Assembly (NCBI RefSeq): GCF_014336955.1 | Contig: NZ_QRAI01000007.1 | Coordinates: 111,490 to 175,489 of the forward strand | DNA: 64,000 nt | DNA from: Saccharophagus sp. K07 | Lineage (GTDB): Bacteria; Pseudomonadota; Gammaproteobacteria; Pseudomonadales; Cellvibrionaceae | Direction: 5' to 3' | Shown here: positions 45,820 through 56,658 of the stretch, piece after piece | Numbering within the stretch: position 1 is the stretch's first letter | How the letters are laid out: every line of letters begins with the position of its first letter | Made by a program: the position numbers and the translations under genes | The notes under the pieces: model-generated | Seen by the model: only the letters and a program-made list of their open reading frames with translations | Databases searched by the model: none | What the model was told of the DNA's origin: nothing

Positions 45820-46895
45820 TTTGGCTTGCCCAATATTTGGAACCGTTTTTCCGCCCTATGGCGGTGTTTCAATATCTGACGCTGCGCGGAATTCTTGGAA
45901 TCATGACCGCATTGTGCGTCTCTCTTTTGCTTGGGCCATGGTTCATTCGGAAAATGGTGCAGAAGCAAATCGGGCAGGCTGTACGCAACGATGGTCCGAA
46001 AAGTCATTTGAGCAAATCCGGCACACCCACCATGGGCGGTGCGCTTTTGTTATTTGCCATCTCCATCAGCGTGTTTTTATGGGCTGACCTCACCAACCGT
46101 TTTGTCTGGGCGGTGCTGTTTATCACCATTACCTATGGATTGGTGGGATGGGTCGATGATTACCGCAAGGTCATCGAAAAAAATTCCCGCGGCCTGCCCG
46201 CGCGCTGGAAATATTTTTGGCAGTCAGTTGCCGGTATAGCAGTGGCGATTTTTTTGTATACGACTGCACAGAGCCCAGTGGAAACCCAACTGTACGTGCC
46301 CTTTTTCAAAAACGTCACGCTTGATTTGGGTTGGGGATATTTGCTGCTGGTGTATTTCGTGGTGGTCGGCGCGAGTAACGCAGTCAACTTGACGGATGGT
46401 TTGGATGGTTTGGCGATTATGCCGACCGTGATGGTGGGTTCGGCACTCGGCATAATCGCGTATCTCGTTGGCCACGCCAATTTCGCCACTTATTTACATA
46501 TTCCCTATGTGCCGGGCACGGGCGAACTCGTTGTATTTTGCGGCGCATTGGCCGGAGCGGGACTTGGCTTTTTGTGGTTCAACACCTATCCCGCACAGGT
46601 TTTTATGGGCGACGTAGGTGCATTGGCACTCGGCGGTGCTCTGGGTGTTATTGCAGTGATTGTCCGCCACGAAATCGTCTTTTTTATCATGTCCGGCATT
46701 TTTGTGATGGAAACCGTGTCGGTGATTTTGCAGGTGGCGTCTTTCAAACTCACGGGTAGACGAATTTTCCGTATGGCGCCGCTACATCACCATTTTGAAT
46801 TAAAAGGATGGCCAGAACCGCGCGTGATTGTGCGGTTTTGGATTATTACCGTCATGTTGGTTTTGATTGGTCTTGCGACCTTGAAGTTGAGATAA
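45813..46895 (+). CDS. mraY: MraY, phospho-MurNAc-pentapeptide transferase
   Basis: 360 residues with ten predicted membrane helices, the E. coli length. MraY attaches phospho-MurNAc-pentapeptide to undecaprenyl phosphate to form lipid I. Conserved motifs: [17 protein letters not shown] with the aspartates, [25 protein letters not shown] and [13 protein letters not shown] 45813 overlaps the end of murF; murD follows after three bases. Confidence 0.98.
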   Translation: MLVWLAQYLEPFFRPMAVFQYLTLRGILGIMTALCVSLLLGPWFIRKMVQKQIGQAVRNDGPKSHLSKSGTPTMGGALLLFAISISVFLWADLTNRFVWAVLFITITYGLVGWVDDYRKVIEKNSRGLPARWKYFWQSVAGIAVAIFLYTTAQSPVETQLYVPFFKNVTLDLGWGYLLLVYFVVVGASNAVNLTDGLDGLAIMPTVMVGSALGIIAYLVGHANFATYLHIPYVPGTGELVVFCGALAGAGLGFLWFNTYPAQVFMGDVGALALGGALGVIAVIVRHEIVFFIMSGIFVMETVSVILQVASFKLTGRRIFRMAPLHHHFELKGWPEPRVIVRFWIITVMLVLIGLATLKLR

Positions 46896-46898
46896 ATC

Positions 46899-48251
46899 AT
46901 GGCTGCTCTGATCGCCACAAGTCGTATTGCATTGATCGTCGGGCTCGGCGTGACGGGATTTTCCGTTGCCCGTTTCCTGGCGCGTCAAGGGCGTACCTTT
47001 ATGGTGGCGGATAAAGCACCGAAACCGGAAAGTCTAGCGCGTTTTCAACAGCAATTTCCGGGAGTTCGGATACTGACGGGCGAATTTGATTACTCGCAAT
47101 GGCAAGGTGTCAGCGAAATTATTTTGAGTCCGGGCGTGCCGCGTAAACATCCGGCGATCGCTGCAGCCATCGCCGACGGCGTGCCGGTCATTGGTGATAT
47201 CGAATTATTTACCCGCGAAGCGCGCGCACCCATAGTGGCCATTACGGGTTCCAATGGCAAAACCACGGTCACGACGCTGGTTGGCGAAATGGCTAAAAAA
47301 GCGGGTGTTGCCGCCAAGGTCGGTGGCAATCTCGGTACGCCTGCACTGGATTTGCTCGACGATAGTGCCGAATTGTACGTATTGGAATTATCGAGCTTTC
47401 AACTGGAAAGTACGGTCAGCCTACGTGCGGCCGCGGCCACCGTGTTAAATGTGTCGCCCGATCACATGGACCGTTACAAGGATCTCGCGGAATATCACTT
47501 CATCAAACAGCGCATTTATATGAATGCCCAACATTTGGTGATCAATCGGGACGACGCCTTGACGCAACCGCCATTGGCCGAAGGCGCGCAAGTGACGCGT
47601 TTCGGACTCGGTGAGCCGGACTTGAAAGATTTTGGTTTGCACCGGGATGCCGACGGAATTTGGCTGGCTCACGGTTTGCGCAAATTATTGAATGCTTCAG
47701 AAATTCCGTTGCGTGGTTTGCACAATCTTGCCAATGCGCTCGCTGCTCTGGCTTTGGGACGAGCAGTCGGCCTCGACGAAAATGCCATGCTGGAAACCTT
47801 GCGGGAATTTCCGGGTTTGCCGCATCGCTGCCAATTGGTGGGCCGATTTGACAGCGTCGATTACGTCAATGACTCCAAAGGCACCAATATAGGTGCGACC
47901 GAAGCGGCGTTAAAAGGTCTGGCCAGTGACAAGCCCAATATAGTGCTGATCGCTGGAGGCGATGGCAAAGGTGCAGATTTTTCTTCACTCGCTCCTTTGA
48001 TTAAAGCTAGCGTAAGAGCGGTGACCCTGATCGGCAAAGATGCAGACAAAATCGCGCAAGTGTGCGCACCGCTGGTGCCCGTTGAAAAATGTTCTTCGCT
48101 GCAAGAGGCGGTGGAAAAAGCGCGCAAATTTGCCTCGCCCGGCGATACGGTTTTGTTATCGCCAGCCTGTGCCAGCCTGGATATGTTCAGAAACTACGAA
48201 GATCGCGGCGACCAATTTCGCGACATAGTGGAGCGGTTATGCGCGCACTGA
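46899..48251 (+). CDS. murD: MurD, UDP-MurNAc-L-Ala-D-Glu ligase
   Basis: 450 residues. MurD adds D-glutamate to UDP-MurNAc-L-alanine. N-terminal nucleotide-binding fold VGLGVTGFSVARFL, ATP loop ITGSNGKTTVTTLV, VNDSKGTNIGATEAAL and the C-terminal LLSPACASLDMF are family signatures. ATG 46899 comes just after the mraY stop, and the end overlaps ftsW by 13 bases. Confidence 0.97.
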   Translation: MAALIATSRIALIVGLGVTGFSVARFLARQGRTFMVADKAPKPESLARFQQQFPGVRILTGEFDYSQWQGVSEIILSPGVPRKHPAIAAAIADGVPVIGDIELFTREARAPIVAITGSNGKTTVTTLVGEMAKKAGVAAKVGGNLGTPALDLLDDSAELYVLELSSFQLESTVSLRAAAATVLNVSPDHMDRYKDLAEYHFIKQRIYMNAQHLVINRDDALTQPPLAEGAQVTRFGLGEPDLKDFGLHRDADGIWLAHGLRKLLNASEIPLRGLHNLANALAALALGRAVGLDENAMLETLREFPGLPHRCQLVGRFDSVDYVNDSKGTNIGATEAALKGLASDKPNIVLIAGGDGKGADFSSLAPLIKASVRAVTLIGKDADKIAQVCAPLVPVEKCSSLQEAVEKARKFASPGDTVLLSPACASLDMFRNYEDRGDQFRDIVERLCAH

Positions 48252-49525
48252 TGTTGGAATCGCCATTATTTGTGTCCGAGCGACCCCAATTCGATTGGAC
48301 CTTGTTGCTGTTGGCTTTTGGTCTGGTGTCGTTCGGCGTCATCATGGTGGCTTCTGCCTCCATTGATTTTGCTGCTCAGGTTTACGGCGATCCGTGGTAT
48401 TTCGTTAAGCGGCACGTGATTTTTCTGGGCATGGCTCTTGTCTCGGGATTTTTGGTTTATCACGTGCCGGTGGAAATGTGGAACCGTTGGTCGATTCTGT
48501 TGTTGTTCGCGGGCATAACCTTATTGATTGCTGTTTTGATCCCCGGTGTTGGTAAAACCGTTAACGGCGCCCAGCGCTGGTTTTCTTTCGGACCAATATC
48601 AGTACAGGCATCAGAAGTTGCGAAATTCTGCTTCATTATTTTCTTTGCCAGTTTTCTGGCGCGCAGGACCCGTGAGTTTCAAACCCGCTGGAGTGCGTTT
48701 TTCAAACTGATAGGCATCCTTGGCGCATTTGTTCTGTTGTTATTGCTCGAGCCGGATTTCGGCAGTGCGGTGGTTTTATGTTTGACCGCCGGAGCCATGA
48801 TGTTTATGGCGGGTATTCCCTTGATTCGCTTTATTCTGCTGTCGCTGACCGGGGTCATTGGACTGGCCACGCTTGCGATCATTTCGCCCTATCGCTGGCA
48901 GCGATTGGTGACATTTCTTGATCCCTGGGCAGAACAATTTTCCAGTGGCTATCAGTTGGTTCAATCGTTGATCGCATTTGGTAGAGGCGAGTGGTTTGGG
49001 CTGGGACTGGGCAACAGTCTGCAAAAATTGTTTTTCCTGCCAGAGGCGCATACAGACTTTATTTTCGCCATAGTCGCAGAAGAGTTCGGCTTGTTTGGCG
49101 CAGCATCCGTAATAGTGGCTTTCGGAATTTTGGTATGGCGAATTCTGGCAATAGCTCGCGCGGCAAGTGAACGCGAATATCCGTTTATTGCCTTCTCCGC
49201 CGTTGGCGTCGGCATGCTGATTGCGGCTCAGGCATTTATCAATATGGGAGTGGCATCCGGTTTATTGCCAACTAAAGGCTTGACGCTGCCATTTGTCAGT
49301 TCCGGTGGAAGCAGCTTGATTATTTCGTGCTGTTTTATGGCGTTGCTGCTGCGCATGCAAACGGAACTTTCTTCTGCAAAAGGTGAACCTTCAAAGAGAG
49401 AACCGTCCGCCAAAAGAGAGCCCTCAGCTAAAAGAGAGCCCTCAGCTAAAAGAGAGCCCTCAGCTAAAAGAGAGCCTTCAGCCAAAAAAGAGCCTTCAAC
49501 AAAATGGGAGGCTGCCAATGACTGA
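48239..49525 (+). CDS. ftsW: FtsW, septal peptidoglycan glycosyltransferase with repetitive tail
   Basis: 428 residues of the SEDS family with about ten membrane helices (to about residue 377). FtsW polymerises lipid II at the septum together with FtsI. Conserved segments: GVGKTVNGAQRWFSFG, LLLLEPDFGS, FLDPWAEQFSSGYQLVQSL, VAEEFGL, TKGLTLPFVSSGGSS. ATG 48239 has GGAG five bases upstream; ATG 48251 is an alternative. The cytoplasmic C terminus (about residues 380-424) is a repeat of K-R-E-P-S-A encoded by 18-bp units, which is not normal for the family. Confidence 0.96.
   Translation: MRALMLESPLFVSERPQFDWTLLLLAFGLVSFGVIMVASASIDFAAQVYGDPWYFVKRHVIFLGMALVSGFLVYHVPVEMWNRWSILLLFAGITLLIAVLIPGVGKTVNGAQRWFSFGPISVQASEVAKFCFIIFFASFLARRTREFQTRWSAFFKLIGILGAFVLLLLLEPDFGSAVVLCLTAGAMMFMAGIPLIRFILLSLTGVIGLATLAIISPYRWQRLVTFLDPWAEQFSSGYQLVQSLIAFGRGEWFGLGLGNSLQKLFFLPEAHTDFIFAIVAEEFGLFGAASVIVAFGILVWRILAIARAASEREYPFIAFSAVGVGMLIAAQAFINMGVASGLLPTKGLTLPFVSSGGSSLIISCCFMALLLRMQTELSSAKGEPSKREPSAKREPSAKREPSAKREPSAKREPSAKKEPSTKWEAAND
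49412..49501 (+). repeat. 18-bp in-frame tandem repeat in ftsW
   Basis: Five head-to-tail units of 18 bp: 49412-49429, 49430-49447 and 49448-49465 are identical; 49466-49483 differs at two bases; 49484-49501 is more diverged. A degenerate unit precedes them from about 49393. Each unit encodes Lys-Arg-Glu-Pro-Ser-Ala, so a gain or loss of copies keeps the ftsW frame. It lies 17 bases before the murG start. Confidence 0.97.
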
Positions 49526-50600
49526 CAGTGCAAAAAAACGTGTGCTGGTTATGGCCGGTGGAACGGGTGGTCATGTATTTCCTGCGTTAGCGGTTGCGAA
49601 AGAGCTGCGCAGTCGCGGATGTGAAATTCAATGGTTGGGTACCGATCGTGGAATCGAGGCGAGATTGGTGCCTGCAGCAAATATCCATCTTCATTTATTA
49701 CCCATTTCCGGCGTGCGCGGAAAAGGTTTAAAGACCCTGATCGGCGCGCCCTGGAAAATCGTGCGTTCAGTGTGGGCGGCGCGCGCAATTTTGCAAAAAT
49801 TCCAACCGCATGTTGTGTTGGGAATGGGTGGATATGCGTCAGGTCCGGGCGGCATAGCCGCGCGCATCATGGGGATTCCGCTGGTTATCCATGAACAAAA
49901 CGCGCGTCCAGGCACTACCAATAAGTGGTTGGCGAAAATTGCGACGCGAGTTTTAACCGCATTCCCGAATGTATTGCCCAAAGCAATCTGTATCGGCAAT
50001 CCTGTGCGGGAAGATATAGCCGCTTTACCGGAACCCGAAACGCGTTTGCAAAATCGCACTGGCCCATTGCAACTTTTGGTGTTGGGTGGAAGTCTTGGTG
50101 CCCAGGCATTAAACGAATTGGTGCCTAAAGCGGTTGCACCATTTATTAAAGAAGGACAACTGCAAGTCCGTCATCAAACGGGTGCGAAACATTTAGACAA
50201 TACTCTCGCTGTTTATAAAGAGTGCGGCGTGTCAGGGGAAGTTACTGCATTTATCGACGATATGGCCGAAGCATTGGCCTGGGCTGATTTGGTCGTGTGC
50301 CGCGCAGGCGCTCTAACAATCGCAGAATTAAGTGCAGCGGGAGTAGCTTCTCTCTTAGTTCCTTTTCCATTCGCAATTGACGATCACCAAACGGCAAACG
50401 CGCGCTGGCTTGTCGATCAAGGTGCAGCGGAACTGTATCCACAAAAATCTCTCACGGCAGAGATATTGAAAGAACGAGTTATGACATTTATCGCTCAGCG
50501 GGGCCTTTTATTAAAAATGGCGCAAGCAGCGCGCAAAGCCGCGAAATCCGAGGCAACGACTTCATGCGCAGATATATGTCTGGAGGCGGCCAATGGCTAA
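49518..50600 (+). CDS. murG: MurG, lipid II synthase (GlcNAc transferase)
   Basis: 360 residues of the GT28 family. MurG adds GlcNAc to lipid I at the inner membrane face. Motifs: [14 protein letters not shown] near the start, [27 protein letters not shown], and the donor site [34 protein letters not shown] 49518 has GGGAGG seven bases upstream. The frame stays open back into the ftsW repeats but that extension is out of frame with ftsW and is not part of MurG. Confidence 0.97.
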   Translation: MTDSAKKRVLVMAGGTGGHVFPALAVAKELRSRGCEIQWLGTDRGIEARLVPAANIHLHLLPISGVRGKGLKTLIGAPWKIVRSVWAARAILQKFQPHVVLGMGGYASGPGGIAARIMGIPLVIHEQNARPGTTNKWLAKIATRVLTAFPNVLPKAICIGNPVREDIAALPEPETRLQNRTGPLQLLVLGGSLGAQALNELVPKAVAPFIKEGQLQVRHQTGAKHLDNTLAVYKECGVSGEVTAFIDDMAEALAWADLVVCRAGALTIAELSAAGVASLLVPFPFAIDDHQTANARWLVDQGAAELYPQKSLTAEILKERVMTFIAQRGLLLKMAQAARKAAKSEATTSCADICLEAANG

Positions 50601-52032
50601 TGCCAAAAATCATAACGTGCCGGAAATGCGCCGCATCCGCAAAATCCATTTTGTCGGTATCGGCGGTGCTGGTATGTGTGGCATTGCAGAAGTGTTGCTC
50701 AACCAGGGATATGAAATTTCCGGTTCCGATATAAAAGCATCGGATACGACGCGACGCCTCGAATCCATGGGTGCGACTATATTTATCGGTCATCACGCAA
50801 CGAATGTTGCCGGTCGCGATGTTGTGGTCTGCTCCAGCGCAGTTAACGCGCAAAACCCGGAAATTGTCGCTGCGCGTGAAGCGCGTGTTCCGGTTGTGCG
50901 CCGCGCCGAAATGTTGGGTGAATTGATGCGTTATCGCCACGGAATTGCTGTGGCAGGTACCCACGGTAAAACCACCACGACCAGTTTGATTGCATCAATT
51001 CTTGCCGCAGGTGATTTGGACCCCACCTTTGTTATCGGCGGACTATTAAATAGCGCCGGCACCAACGCGCGTCTCGGGGAAAGTCGTTATTTGGTCGCGG
51101 AAGCGGATGAAAGTGATGCTTCCTTTATGCATCTGCAGCCGATGGTCACAGTGGTCACCAATATTGACGCCGATCATATGGACACCTACGGCGGCGACTT
51201 CAATAAATTGAAGCAGACATTTATTGCGTTTCTGCACAATCTGCCTTTTTACGGTTTGGCCGTTTTATGTGGCGACGACCCGGTGATTCGCGAAGTTATG
51301 CCCTCAGTGGGGCGCGCGACCGTTACTTATGGATTTGGCGAAAACAACGATTATCGCGCGACAGATGTGGTGCAAACTGGCAAAACGCAACGTTTTCGCG
51401 CATGGCGTCCCAATAAGTCGGAACCTTTATCGATATTTTTGAATTTGCCCGGACGCCACAACGTATTAAATGCGCTGGCATCAATCGCCGTTGCAACGGA
51501 AGAAGGTGTTCCAGACAGTGCAATTCAGGCGGGGCTCGCAGATTTTCTCGGAGTCGGTCGACGTTTTCAGGTTTATGGTGAATTTATTTTAGGGCCGGGC
51601 GAACCGCTAATGCTGGTGGACGACTATGGCCACCATCCGCGCGAAGTTGCAGCGACCATCGCAGCGGTGCGTGCGGGATGGCCGACGCGTAGGTTGGTCA
51701 TGATTTATCAGCCGCATCGCTACACGCGCACGCGGGATTTATTTGAAGATTTTGCCGATGTGTTGTCCACAGTAGACCAATTGATTTTGTTGGACGTATA
51801 TCCGGCTGGGGAAGAACCGATACCAGGTGCGGATGGTCGCACTTTAAGCCGCAGTATTCGCACTCGTGGCACAGTGGACCCGATTTTTGTGGAAAGCGTT
51901 GATGCTGTTCCCCAGGTGTTGGCCAATATCATTCGGCCCGGAGATATCGTCATTACGCAAGGCGCGGGCAACGTCGGCGGACTTGCCGCGGTTTTGGCTC
52001 GCCAATTTTCTCAGGTTTCAAAAGAGACATGA
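50593..52032 (+). CDS. murC: MurC, UDP-MurNAc-L-alanine ligase
   Basis: 479 residues. MurC adds the first amino acid, L-alanine, to UDP-MurNAc. Motifs: [18 protein letters not shown] at the start, ATP loop [23 protein letters not shown] and [14 protein letters not shown]. It overlaps murG by eight bases and ddl by four, keeping the tight coupling of the cluster. Confidence 0.98.
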   Translation: MANAKNHNVPEMRRIRKIHFVGIGGAGMCGIAEVLLNQGYEISGSDIKASDTTRRLESMGATIFIGHHATNVAGRDVVVCSSAVNAQNPEIVAAREARVPVVRRAEMLGELMRYRHGIAVAGTHGKTTTTSLIASILAAGDLDPTFVIGGLLNSAGTNARLGESRYLVAEADESDASFMHLQPMVTVVTNIDADHMDTYGGDFNKLKQTFIAFLHNLPFYGLAVLCGDDPVIREVMPSVGRATVTYGFGENNDYRATDVVQTGKTQRFRAWRPNKSEPLSIFLNLPGRHNVLNALASIAVATEEGVPDSAIQAGLADFLGVGRRFQVYGEFILGPGEPLMLVDDYGHHPREVAATIAAVRAGWPTRRLVMIYQPHRYTRTRDLFEDFADVLSTVDQLILLDVYPAGEEPIPGADGRTLSRSIRTRGTVDPIFVESVDAVPQVLANIIRPGDIVITQGAGNVGGLAAVLARQFSQVSKET

Positions 52033-52967
52033 CACACTATTCATTTAAACAAGCACGACCGGAACAACTCGGCGTAGTTGCGGTGCTGTATGGCGGCACA
52101 TCCGCCGAACGTGAAATTTCTCTGCGCAGCGGCGCGGCTGTTATCAATGCATTGCGCGAAGAGGGCGTTGCTGTTGAGCCAGTCGATGTTGGTGAAAACC
52201 CGTTGCAACAATTACAAAAATTGAAGGTTGATCGAGTATTTATTGCACTGCATGGTGCTGGTGGTGAAGACGGCAAAATCCAGGCCCTCCTGGAATGGAT
52301 GAATTTGCCTTACACCGGCAGTGGCATAGCTGCGTCGGCTCTCTGCATGGATAAATTGCGCACCAAACAATTATGGCGCGGATGCGGATTATCGACACCG
52401 GATTACGCAGTGCTGAATTCCAGCAGTGATTGGAACCTTATTATCGAGCAGCTCGGTGGTGAGGCGATGGTAAAACCTTGCCATGAAGGCTCCAGCATCG
52501 GCATGGCAAAAGTTAAGAGTGCGGCGGAATTGCAACAGGCTTTCGAAGCCGCGCAGCGTTATGACCGGCTGGTATTAGCAGAACGCTATATCCGCGGCGC
52601 CGAATATACCGTTGCCATACTCGACGGAATTGCATTGCCGCCCATTAAATTGGAAACCAATCACCAGTTTTACGATTTTTCCGCGAAATACCAGGCGAAC
52701 GATACTCGCTATATTTGCCCTTGTGGCCTTAACGACGCAGATGAACGCCGTTTGAAACAATTAGCTGCGGATGCATTCAATGCGGCTGGCGCCTCGGGAT
52801 GGGGACGGGTGGATGTCATGGCGGATGCAAATGGCAACTTTTATTTGTTGGAATTGAACACGGTGCCCGGTATGACCGATCACAGTTTGGTTCCCATGGC
52901 CGCCAAAGCGGCGGGATATTCGTTTAATCAGCTTGTGTTAGCGATATTGAGTCAGACCTTGGATTAA
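52029..52967 (+). CDS. ddl: D-alanine-D-alanine ligase
   Basis: 312 residues with the ATP-grasp fold, of the DdlB size. The enzyme makes D-Ala-D-Ala for Mur[35 protein letters not shown], and the metal-binding end [20 protein letters not shown] are conserved. It overlaps murC by four bases, and ftsQ begins five bases after its stop. Confidence 0.96.
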   Translation: MTHYSFKQARPEQLGVVAVLYGGTSAEREISLRSGAAVINALREEGVAVEPVDVGENPLQQLQKLKVDRVFIALHGAGGEDGKIQALLEWMNLPYTGSGIAASALCMDKLRTKQLWRGCGLSTPDYAVLNSSSDWNLIIEQLGGEAMVKPCHEGSSIGMAKVKSAAELQQAFEAAQRYDRLVLAERYIRGAEYTVAILDGIALPPIKLETNHQFYDFSAKYQANDTRYICPCGLNDADERRLKQLAADAFNAAGASGWGRVDVMADANGNFYLLELNTVPGMTDHSLVPMAAKAAGYSFNQLVLAILSQTLD

Positions 52968-52972
52968 AAGCC

Positions 52973-53836
52973 ATGATCAGCGCAACGAGAAGGTCATATT
53001 CGGGAAACAGCTCGAGAAATAGCTCTCCGGCTGTCGCTCGTGCTGCGCGCTCGGGCGCTACTCGCAAAAAGGCGAAAGTTTCCTTTGGCCGTTACAGGGC
53101 TATGGGGGCAGTCGTTTGGAAAGTGCTGTCTGCAGGTAGTTTGATCGGTGGAATTGTTGCGGCTATTTGGTATTTCAATCCGCAGGAAAAGTTGCAGCAA
53201 ATCGCCCATCGACCAATTAAAGAAGTGCAGGTTGAGGGCTCGTTTCAGTTTATTTCGAGTGACCTTATCGAAGAATATGTCGCACCGCATGTGCAGGGTT
53301 CATTTTTGGAAATGAATTTGCACGATCTAAAGCGAAAACTGGAATCCAATCCTTGGATTGATACCGCATCTGTTGCTCGTATGTGGCCTGACAAACTGGT
53401 CGTGAGGGTTACCGAACAGCAACCGATTGCGCGCTGGGGAGAAAAAGGATTCCTAAATATGCGCGGCGATATCATAGAAGTTGAAAAAACGACTAAAATA
53501 CAAGCATTACCGCTTCTTCATGGTGAAGACCGTTACGCACGGGAAATCATGGAACAATATCTCCGCATCGGCAAATTACTCGCGCAACAAGATTTAGTGT
53601 TAGCTGCAGTCGAATTGGATGCGACCAGGGCTTGGACATTGACGACTCAGTCAGGATTGGTGATTAAGCTCGGCCGCGATCGTTTGTGGGAAAAACTGCA
53701 ATATTTATTGGCAGCAAAGGCGGGGGATCTGGGGAAGGATTTCCATAAGATTGAGCTTGTCGATATGCGTTACCCCAGTGGATTTGCCGTGACCTGGAAA
53801 AATCCGGTGGAAGGACAATACATGGCGGGTGGTTGA
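52973..53836 (+). CDS. ftsQ: FtsQ, divisome bitopic protein
   Basis: 287 residues: basic cytoplasmic tail, membrane helix (about 45-62), then the POTRA domain from IKEVQVEGSFQFISSDLIEEYV and the beta domain with WPDKLVVRVTEQQPIARW. FtsQ holds FtsL and FtsB and connects early and late division proteins. It lies between ddl and ftsA as usual. A 76-base AT-rich gap separates it from ftsA. Confidence 0.95.
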   Translation: MISATRRSYSGNSSRNSSPAVARAARSGATRKKAKVSFGRYRAMGAVVWKVLSAGSLIGGIVAAIWYFNPQEKLQQIAHRPIKEVQVEGSFQFISSDLIEEYVAPHVQGSFLEMNLHDLKRKLESNPWIDTASVARMWPDKLVVRVTEQQPIARWGEKGFLNMRGDIIEVEKTTKIQALPLLHGEDRYAREIMEQYLRIGKLLAQQDLVLAAVELDATRAWTLTTQSGLVIKLGRDRLWEKLQYLLAAKAGDLGKDFHKIELVDMRYPSGFAVTWKNPVEGQYMAGG

Positions 53837-53912
53837 TGCCATCCAGGTAAATCGAAATTGGTAAATGTGAATTTACGTCAAATAAAAGCAAATTTAAGAG
53901 TGAAAAAGGGCA

Positions 53913-55139
53913 ATGGCACAGTCTAGTGGGGGGAGAATGATCGTCGGCTTGGATATAGGAACGTCCAAGGTTGTCGCTATTGTCGGCGAAATATCCCCAG
54001 AGGGGGAGCTCTCTGTGGTGGGGTTGGGATCCCATAAATCGGCTGGGCTGAAAAAAGGTGTTGTGGTCAATATCGATTCCACCGTGCAATCAATTCAAAG
54101 AGCGGTGGAAGAAGCGGAGTTGATGGCGGGGTGTCAGATTCACTCTGTTTATGCCGGTATCGCGGGCAGTCATATTCGCAGTCTGAATTCCCACGGCATA
54201 GTGGCGATTAAAGATCGCGAAGTTTATCAGCAGGATATTGAGCGCGTTATTGATGCTGCTCAGGCAGTGGCGATTCCAGCGGACCAGAAAATTCTGCACA
54301 TACTGCCGCAGGAATATGTGATCGACGAACAGGAAGGCGTGAAAGAGCCGCTGGGTATGTCTGGTGTTCGCCTGGAAGCGAAAGTGCATTTGGTGACTTG
54401 TGCCCTGAATGCAGCGCATAACGTCGAAAAATGTATCAAACGCTGCGGTTTGGAAGTCGAGGACATCATCCTCGAGCAACTCGCTTCGAGTTACGCCGTC
54501 CTGACGGATGACGAAAAAGAACTCGGCGTCTGCGTTGTGGATATAGGCGGCGGTACTACGGACATTGCGGTTTTTTACGACGGAGCGATTCGCCATACCG
54601 CCGTGATTCCGATTGCCGGCGACCAGGTGACCAATGACATTGCAATGGCATTGCGTACGCCCACCCAATACGCCGAAGAAATCAAAATTAAATACGCCTG
54701 CGCTCTGGCGAAATTAACCGGCGCGGAAGAAACCATCAAAGTGCCCAGCGTCGGCGACCGACCGCCGCGGGAATTATCCCGCCAAGCATTGGCGGAGGTA
54801 GTGGAACCTCGTTACGAAGAATTATTCACCTTGATTCAGGCCGAACTGCGGCGCAGTGGTTTTGAAGACATGATTCCGGCGGGAATTGTTTTAACCGGCG
54901 GCACATCGAAAATGGAAGGCGTAGTAGAGCTAGCAGAAGAAATTTTCCATATGCCCGTCCGCCTGGGAACTCCGCAAAACGTTCGCGGCTTAAAGGACAT
55001 TGTGAATAATCCAATTTATTCAACTGGGGTGGGTCTTTTGATTTACGGAATGAAACAGCAAGGAGGCAGCAAAGTTTTTCATAACAACAGCGAAAGTGTG
55101 TGGACCCGCCTTAAAGGTTGGTTCCAAAAGAATTTTTAA
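53913..55139 (+). CDS. ftsA: FtsA, actin-like Z-ring anchor
   Basis: 408 residues. FtsA tethers FtsZ to the membrane and recruits later proteins. Actin-fold motifs: VGLDIGTSKVVAIV near the start and VVDIGGGTTDIAVF; the C-terminal amphipathic helix VWTRLKGWFQKNF is the membrane-targeting sequence. ATG 53913 opens MAQSSGGRMIV; GTG or later ATGs are less likely. ftsZ follows after 44 bases. Confidence 0.97.
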   Translation: MAQSSGGRMIVGLDIGTSKVVAIVGEISPEGELSVVGLGSHKSAGLKKGVVVNIDSTVQSIQRAVEEAELMAGCQIHSVYAGIAGSHIRSLNSHGIVAIKDREVYQQDIERVIDAAQAVAIPADQKILHILPQEYVIDEQEGVKEPLGMSGVRLEAKVHLVTCALNAAHNVEKCIKRCGLEVEDIILEQLASSYAVLTDDEKELGVCVVDIGGGTTDIAVFYDGAIRHTAVIPIAGDQVTNDIAMALRTPTQYAEEIKIKYACALAKLTGAEETIKVPSVGDRPPRELSRQALAEVVEPRYEELFTLIQAELRRSGFEDMIPAGIVLTGGTSKMEGVVELAEEIFHMPVRLGTPQNVRGLKDIVNNPIYSTGVGLLIYGMKQQGGSKVFHNNSESVWTRLKGWFQKNF

Positions 55140-55183
55140 CTCGGTACTAATCCACGGTTTCAGGGGAAAATGAGGGGGAACTT

Positions 55184-56353
55184 ATGTTTGAACTGGTAGA
55201 TGCTTTACCGCAAAATGCGGTAATTAAAGTGGTAGGAGTCGGTGGTGGTGGCGGCAACGCTGTTAAACACATGATTTCCAGTCAAATCGAAGGCGTTGAA
55301 TTTATTTGCGCCAACACCGATGCGCAAGCGCTCAAAGATATAGATGCGCGAACCGTATTGCAGCTCGGCAGCCACATGACGAAAGGATTGGGCGCGGGTG
55401 CAAATCCGGAAGTGGGTCGTCAGGCGGCGATGGAAGATCGTGAACGCATCGCTGAGGTATTGAGCGGCGCTGATATGGTATTCATCACTGCAGGCATGGG
55501 TGGTGGTACCGGAACTGGTGGTGCGCCAGTGGTGGCGGAGGTCGCGCGCGAGCTCGGCATTCTGACCGTCGCAGTGGTCACCCGTCCGTTTACGTTCGAA
55601 GGTCGCAAGCGTATGGCGATCGCCGAAGCCGGTATTAAACAATTGAAGGATCGCGTGGATTCTCTAATCACCATCCCGAACGAAAAATTGTTGCCGGTAT
55701 TGGGTAAAACCACGAGCTTGCTCGACGCCTTCAAAGCGGCGAACGATGTTCTGCTGGGCGCAGTTCAAGGTATCGCGGATCTGATCATTCGTCCCGGTAT
55801 GATCAACGTCGACTTCGCTGACGTGCGTACCGTAATGTCCGAAATGGGTATGGCGATGATGGGTACCGGTATTGCTCGCGGCGACAACCGTGCGCGTGAA
55901 GCAGCTGAAGCTGCTATCCGCAGCCCGCTGCTGGAAGACGTCAACTTGCAAGGTGCTCGCGGCATCCTGGTCAATATCACGGCCGGCATGGATTTGACCT
56001 TGGGTGAGTTCACTGAAGTGGGTAACACCATTGAAGAATTTGCCTCAGGTGAAGCCACGGTTGTCGTCGGCACCGTAATCGATCCAGAAATGACGGACGA
56101 ACTGCGGGTAACGGTGGTTGCTACTGGCCTCGGTCACAACGAAGCCAAAGTCAGCGCCCAGCCAGCCAAAGTGGTGGACAACACCCGCAATTCAGACGGT
56201 ATGCCGAACTACGCTGTTCTGGATAAACCGACTGTTATGCGCGCAGCTGGTACTGGCCGTGCTACTGGCAACACTGCACGAGCTCTGGATACCCGAGAGC
56301 GCGATATGGAGTATCTGGACATCCCGGCGTTTCTGCGCCGTCAAGCTGATTGA
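55184..56353 (+). CDS. ftsZ: FtsZ, tubulin-like division GTPase
   Basis: 389 residues. FtsZ polymerises into the Z-ring. The N-terminal [11 protein letters not shown] loop, the tubulin signature [16 protein letters not shown], and the T7 synergy loop region [14 protein letters not shown] are intact. After a linker of about 60 residues comes the C-terminal binding peptide [13 protein letters not shown] for FtsA and ZipA. It ends the division block, and a strong compound hairpin follows. Confidence 0.98.
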   Translation: MFELVDALPQNAVIKVVGVGGGGGNAVKHMISSQIEGVEFICANTDAQALKDIDARTVLQLGSHMTKGLGAGANPEVGRQAAMEDRERIAEVLSGADMVFITAGMGGGTGTGGAPVVAEVARELGILTVAVVTRPFTFEGRKRMAIAEAGIKQLKDRVDSLITIPNEKLLPVLGKTTSLLDAFKAANDVLLGAVQGIADLIIRPGMINVDFADVRTVMSEMGMAMMGTGIARGDNRAREAAEAAIRSPLLEDVNLQGARGILVNITAGMDLTLGEFTEVGNTIEEFASGEATVVVGTVIDPEMTDELRVTVVATGLGHNEAKVSAQPAKVVDNTRNSDGMPNYAVLDKPTVMRAAGTGRATGNTARALDTRERDMEYLDIPAFLRRQAD

Positions 56354-56658
56354 TACCGCAAGGCAGCGACTCGCGTCTGTTCCTGTTCCCCCCGCGGGAA
56401 CAGGCCGTGGTCGCTGTCAATTGAACTCGACCTATTCAGTGAGAGTTCAGGCATATTCAGTTTGAGTTCAGATTGATTTCTGCACACTAGCGCGGCTGAA
56501 TCGCGCAGAGTGCTTAGGCCTCTCTTCATCAAGATCAGTCGGGTGGCGGTTTTCCCGGCGCGCAGCCAACCGGCCATCTCTGTTTCCCTTCTTTAGTTTG
56601 TTAGTATGCGCACCCTTTTTGCATTGCGTGTTAGTCGCTTTATATTTGAGACCGAAAA
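56354..56658. other. ftsZ-lpxC intergenic region with compound hairpin
   Basis: 305 bases without a gene. At 56364-56416 an outer stem CAGCGAC/GTCGCTG encloses an inner stem CCTGTTCCC (56382-56390) / GGGAACAGG (56396-56404), a likely end or processing site of the ftsZ mRNA, though no T-run follows. The second half should contain the lpxC promoter; TTGCAT with TATATT at 56619-56646 fits the consensus but leaves almost no leader. Confidence 0.55.

Noticed and set aside
49393..49510. Repeat cluster as a CRISPR-like array
   Set aside because: Units are 18 bp, directly adjacent with no spacers, and encode protein within ftsW.
49383..49517. N-terminal extension of murG into the ftsW repeats
   Set aside because: The frame is open only because the 18-bp repeat lacks stops in that phase; MurG homology and the strong ribosome site point to ATG 49518.
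56619..56646. TTGCAT-16-TATATT as the lpxC promoter
   Set aside because: It would place the RNA start only about six bases before the lpxC ATG, leaving no room for a ribosome site; not listed as a promoter.
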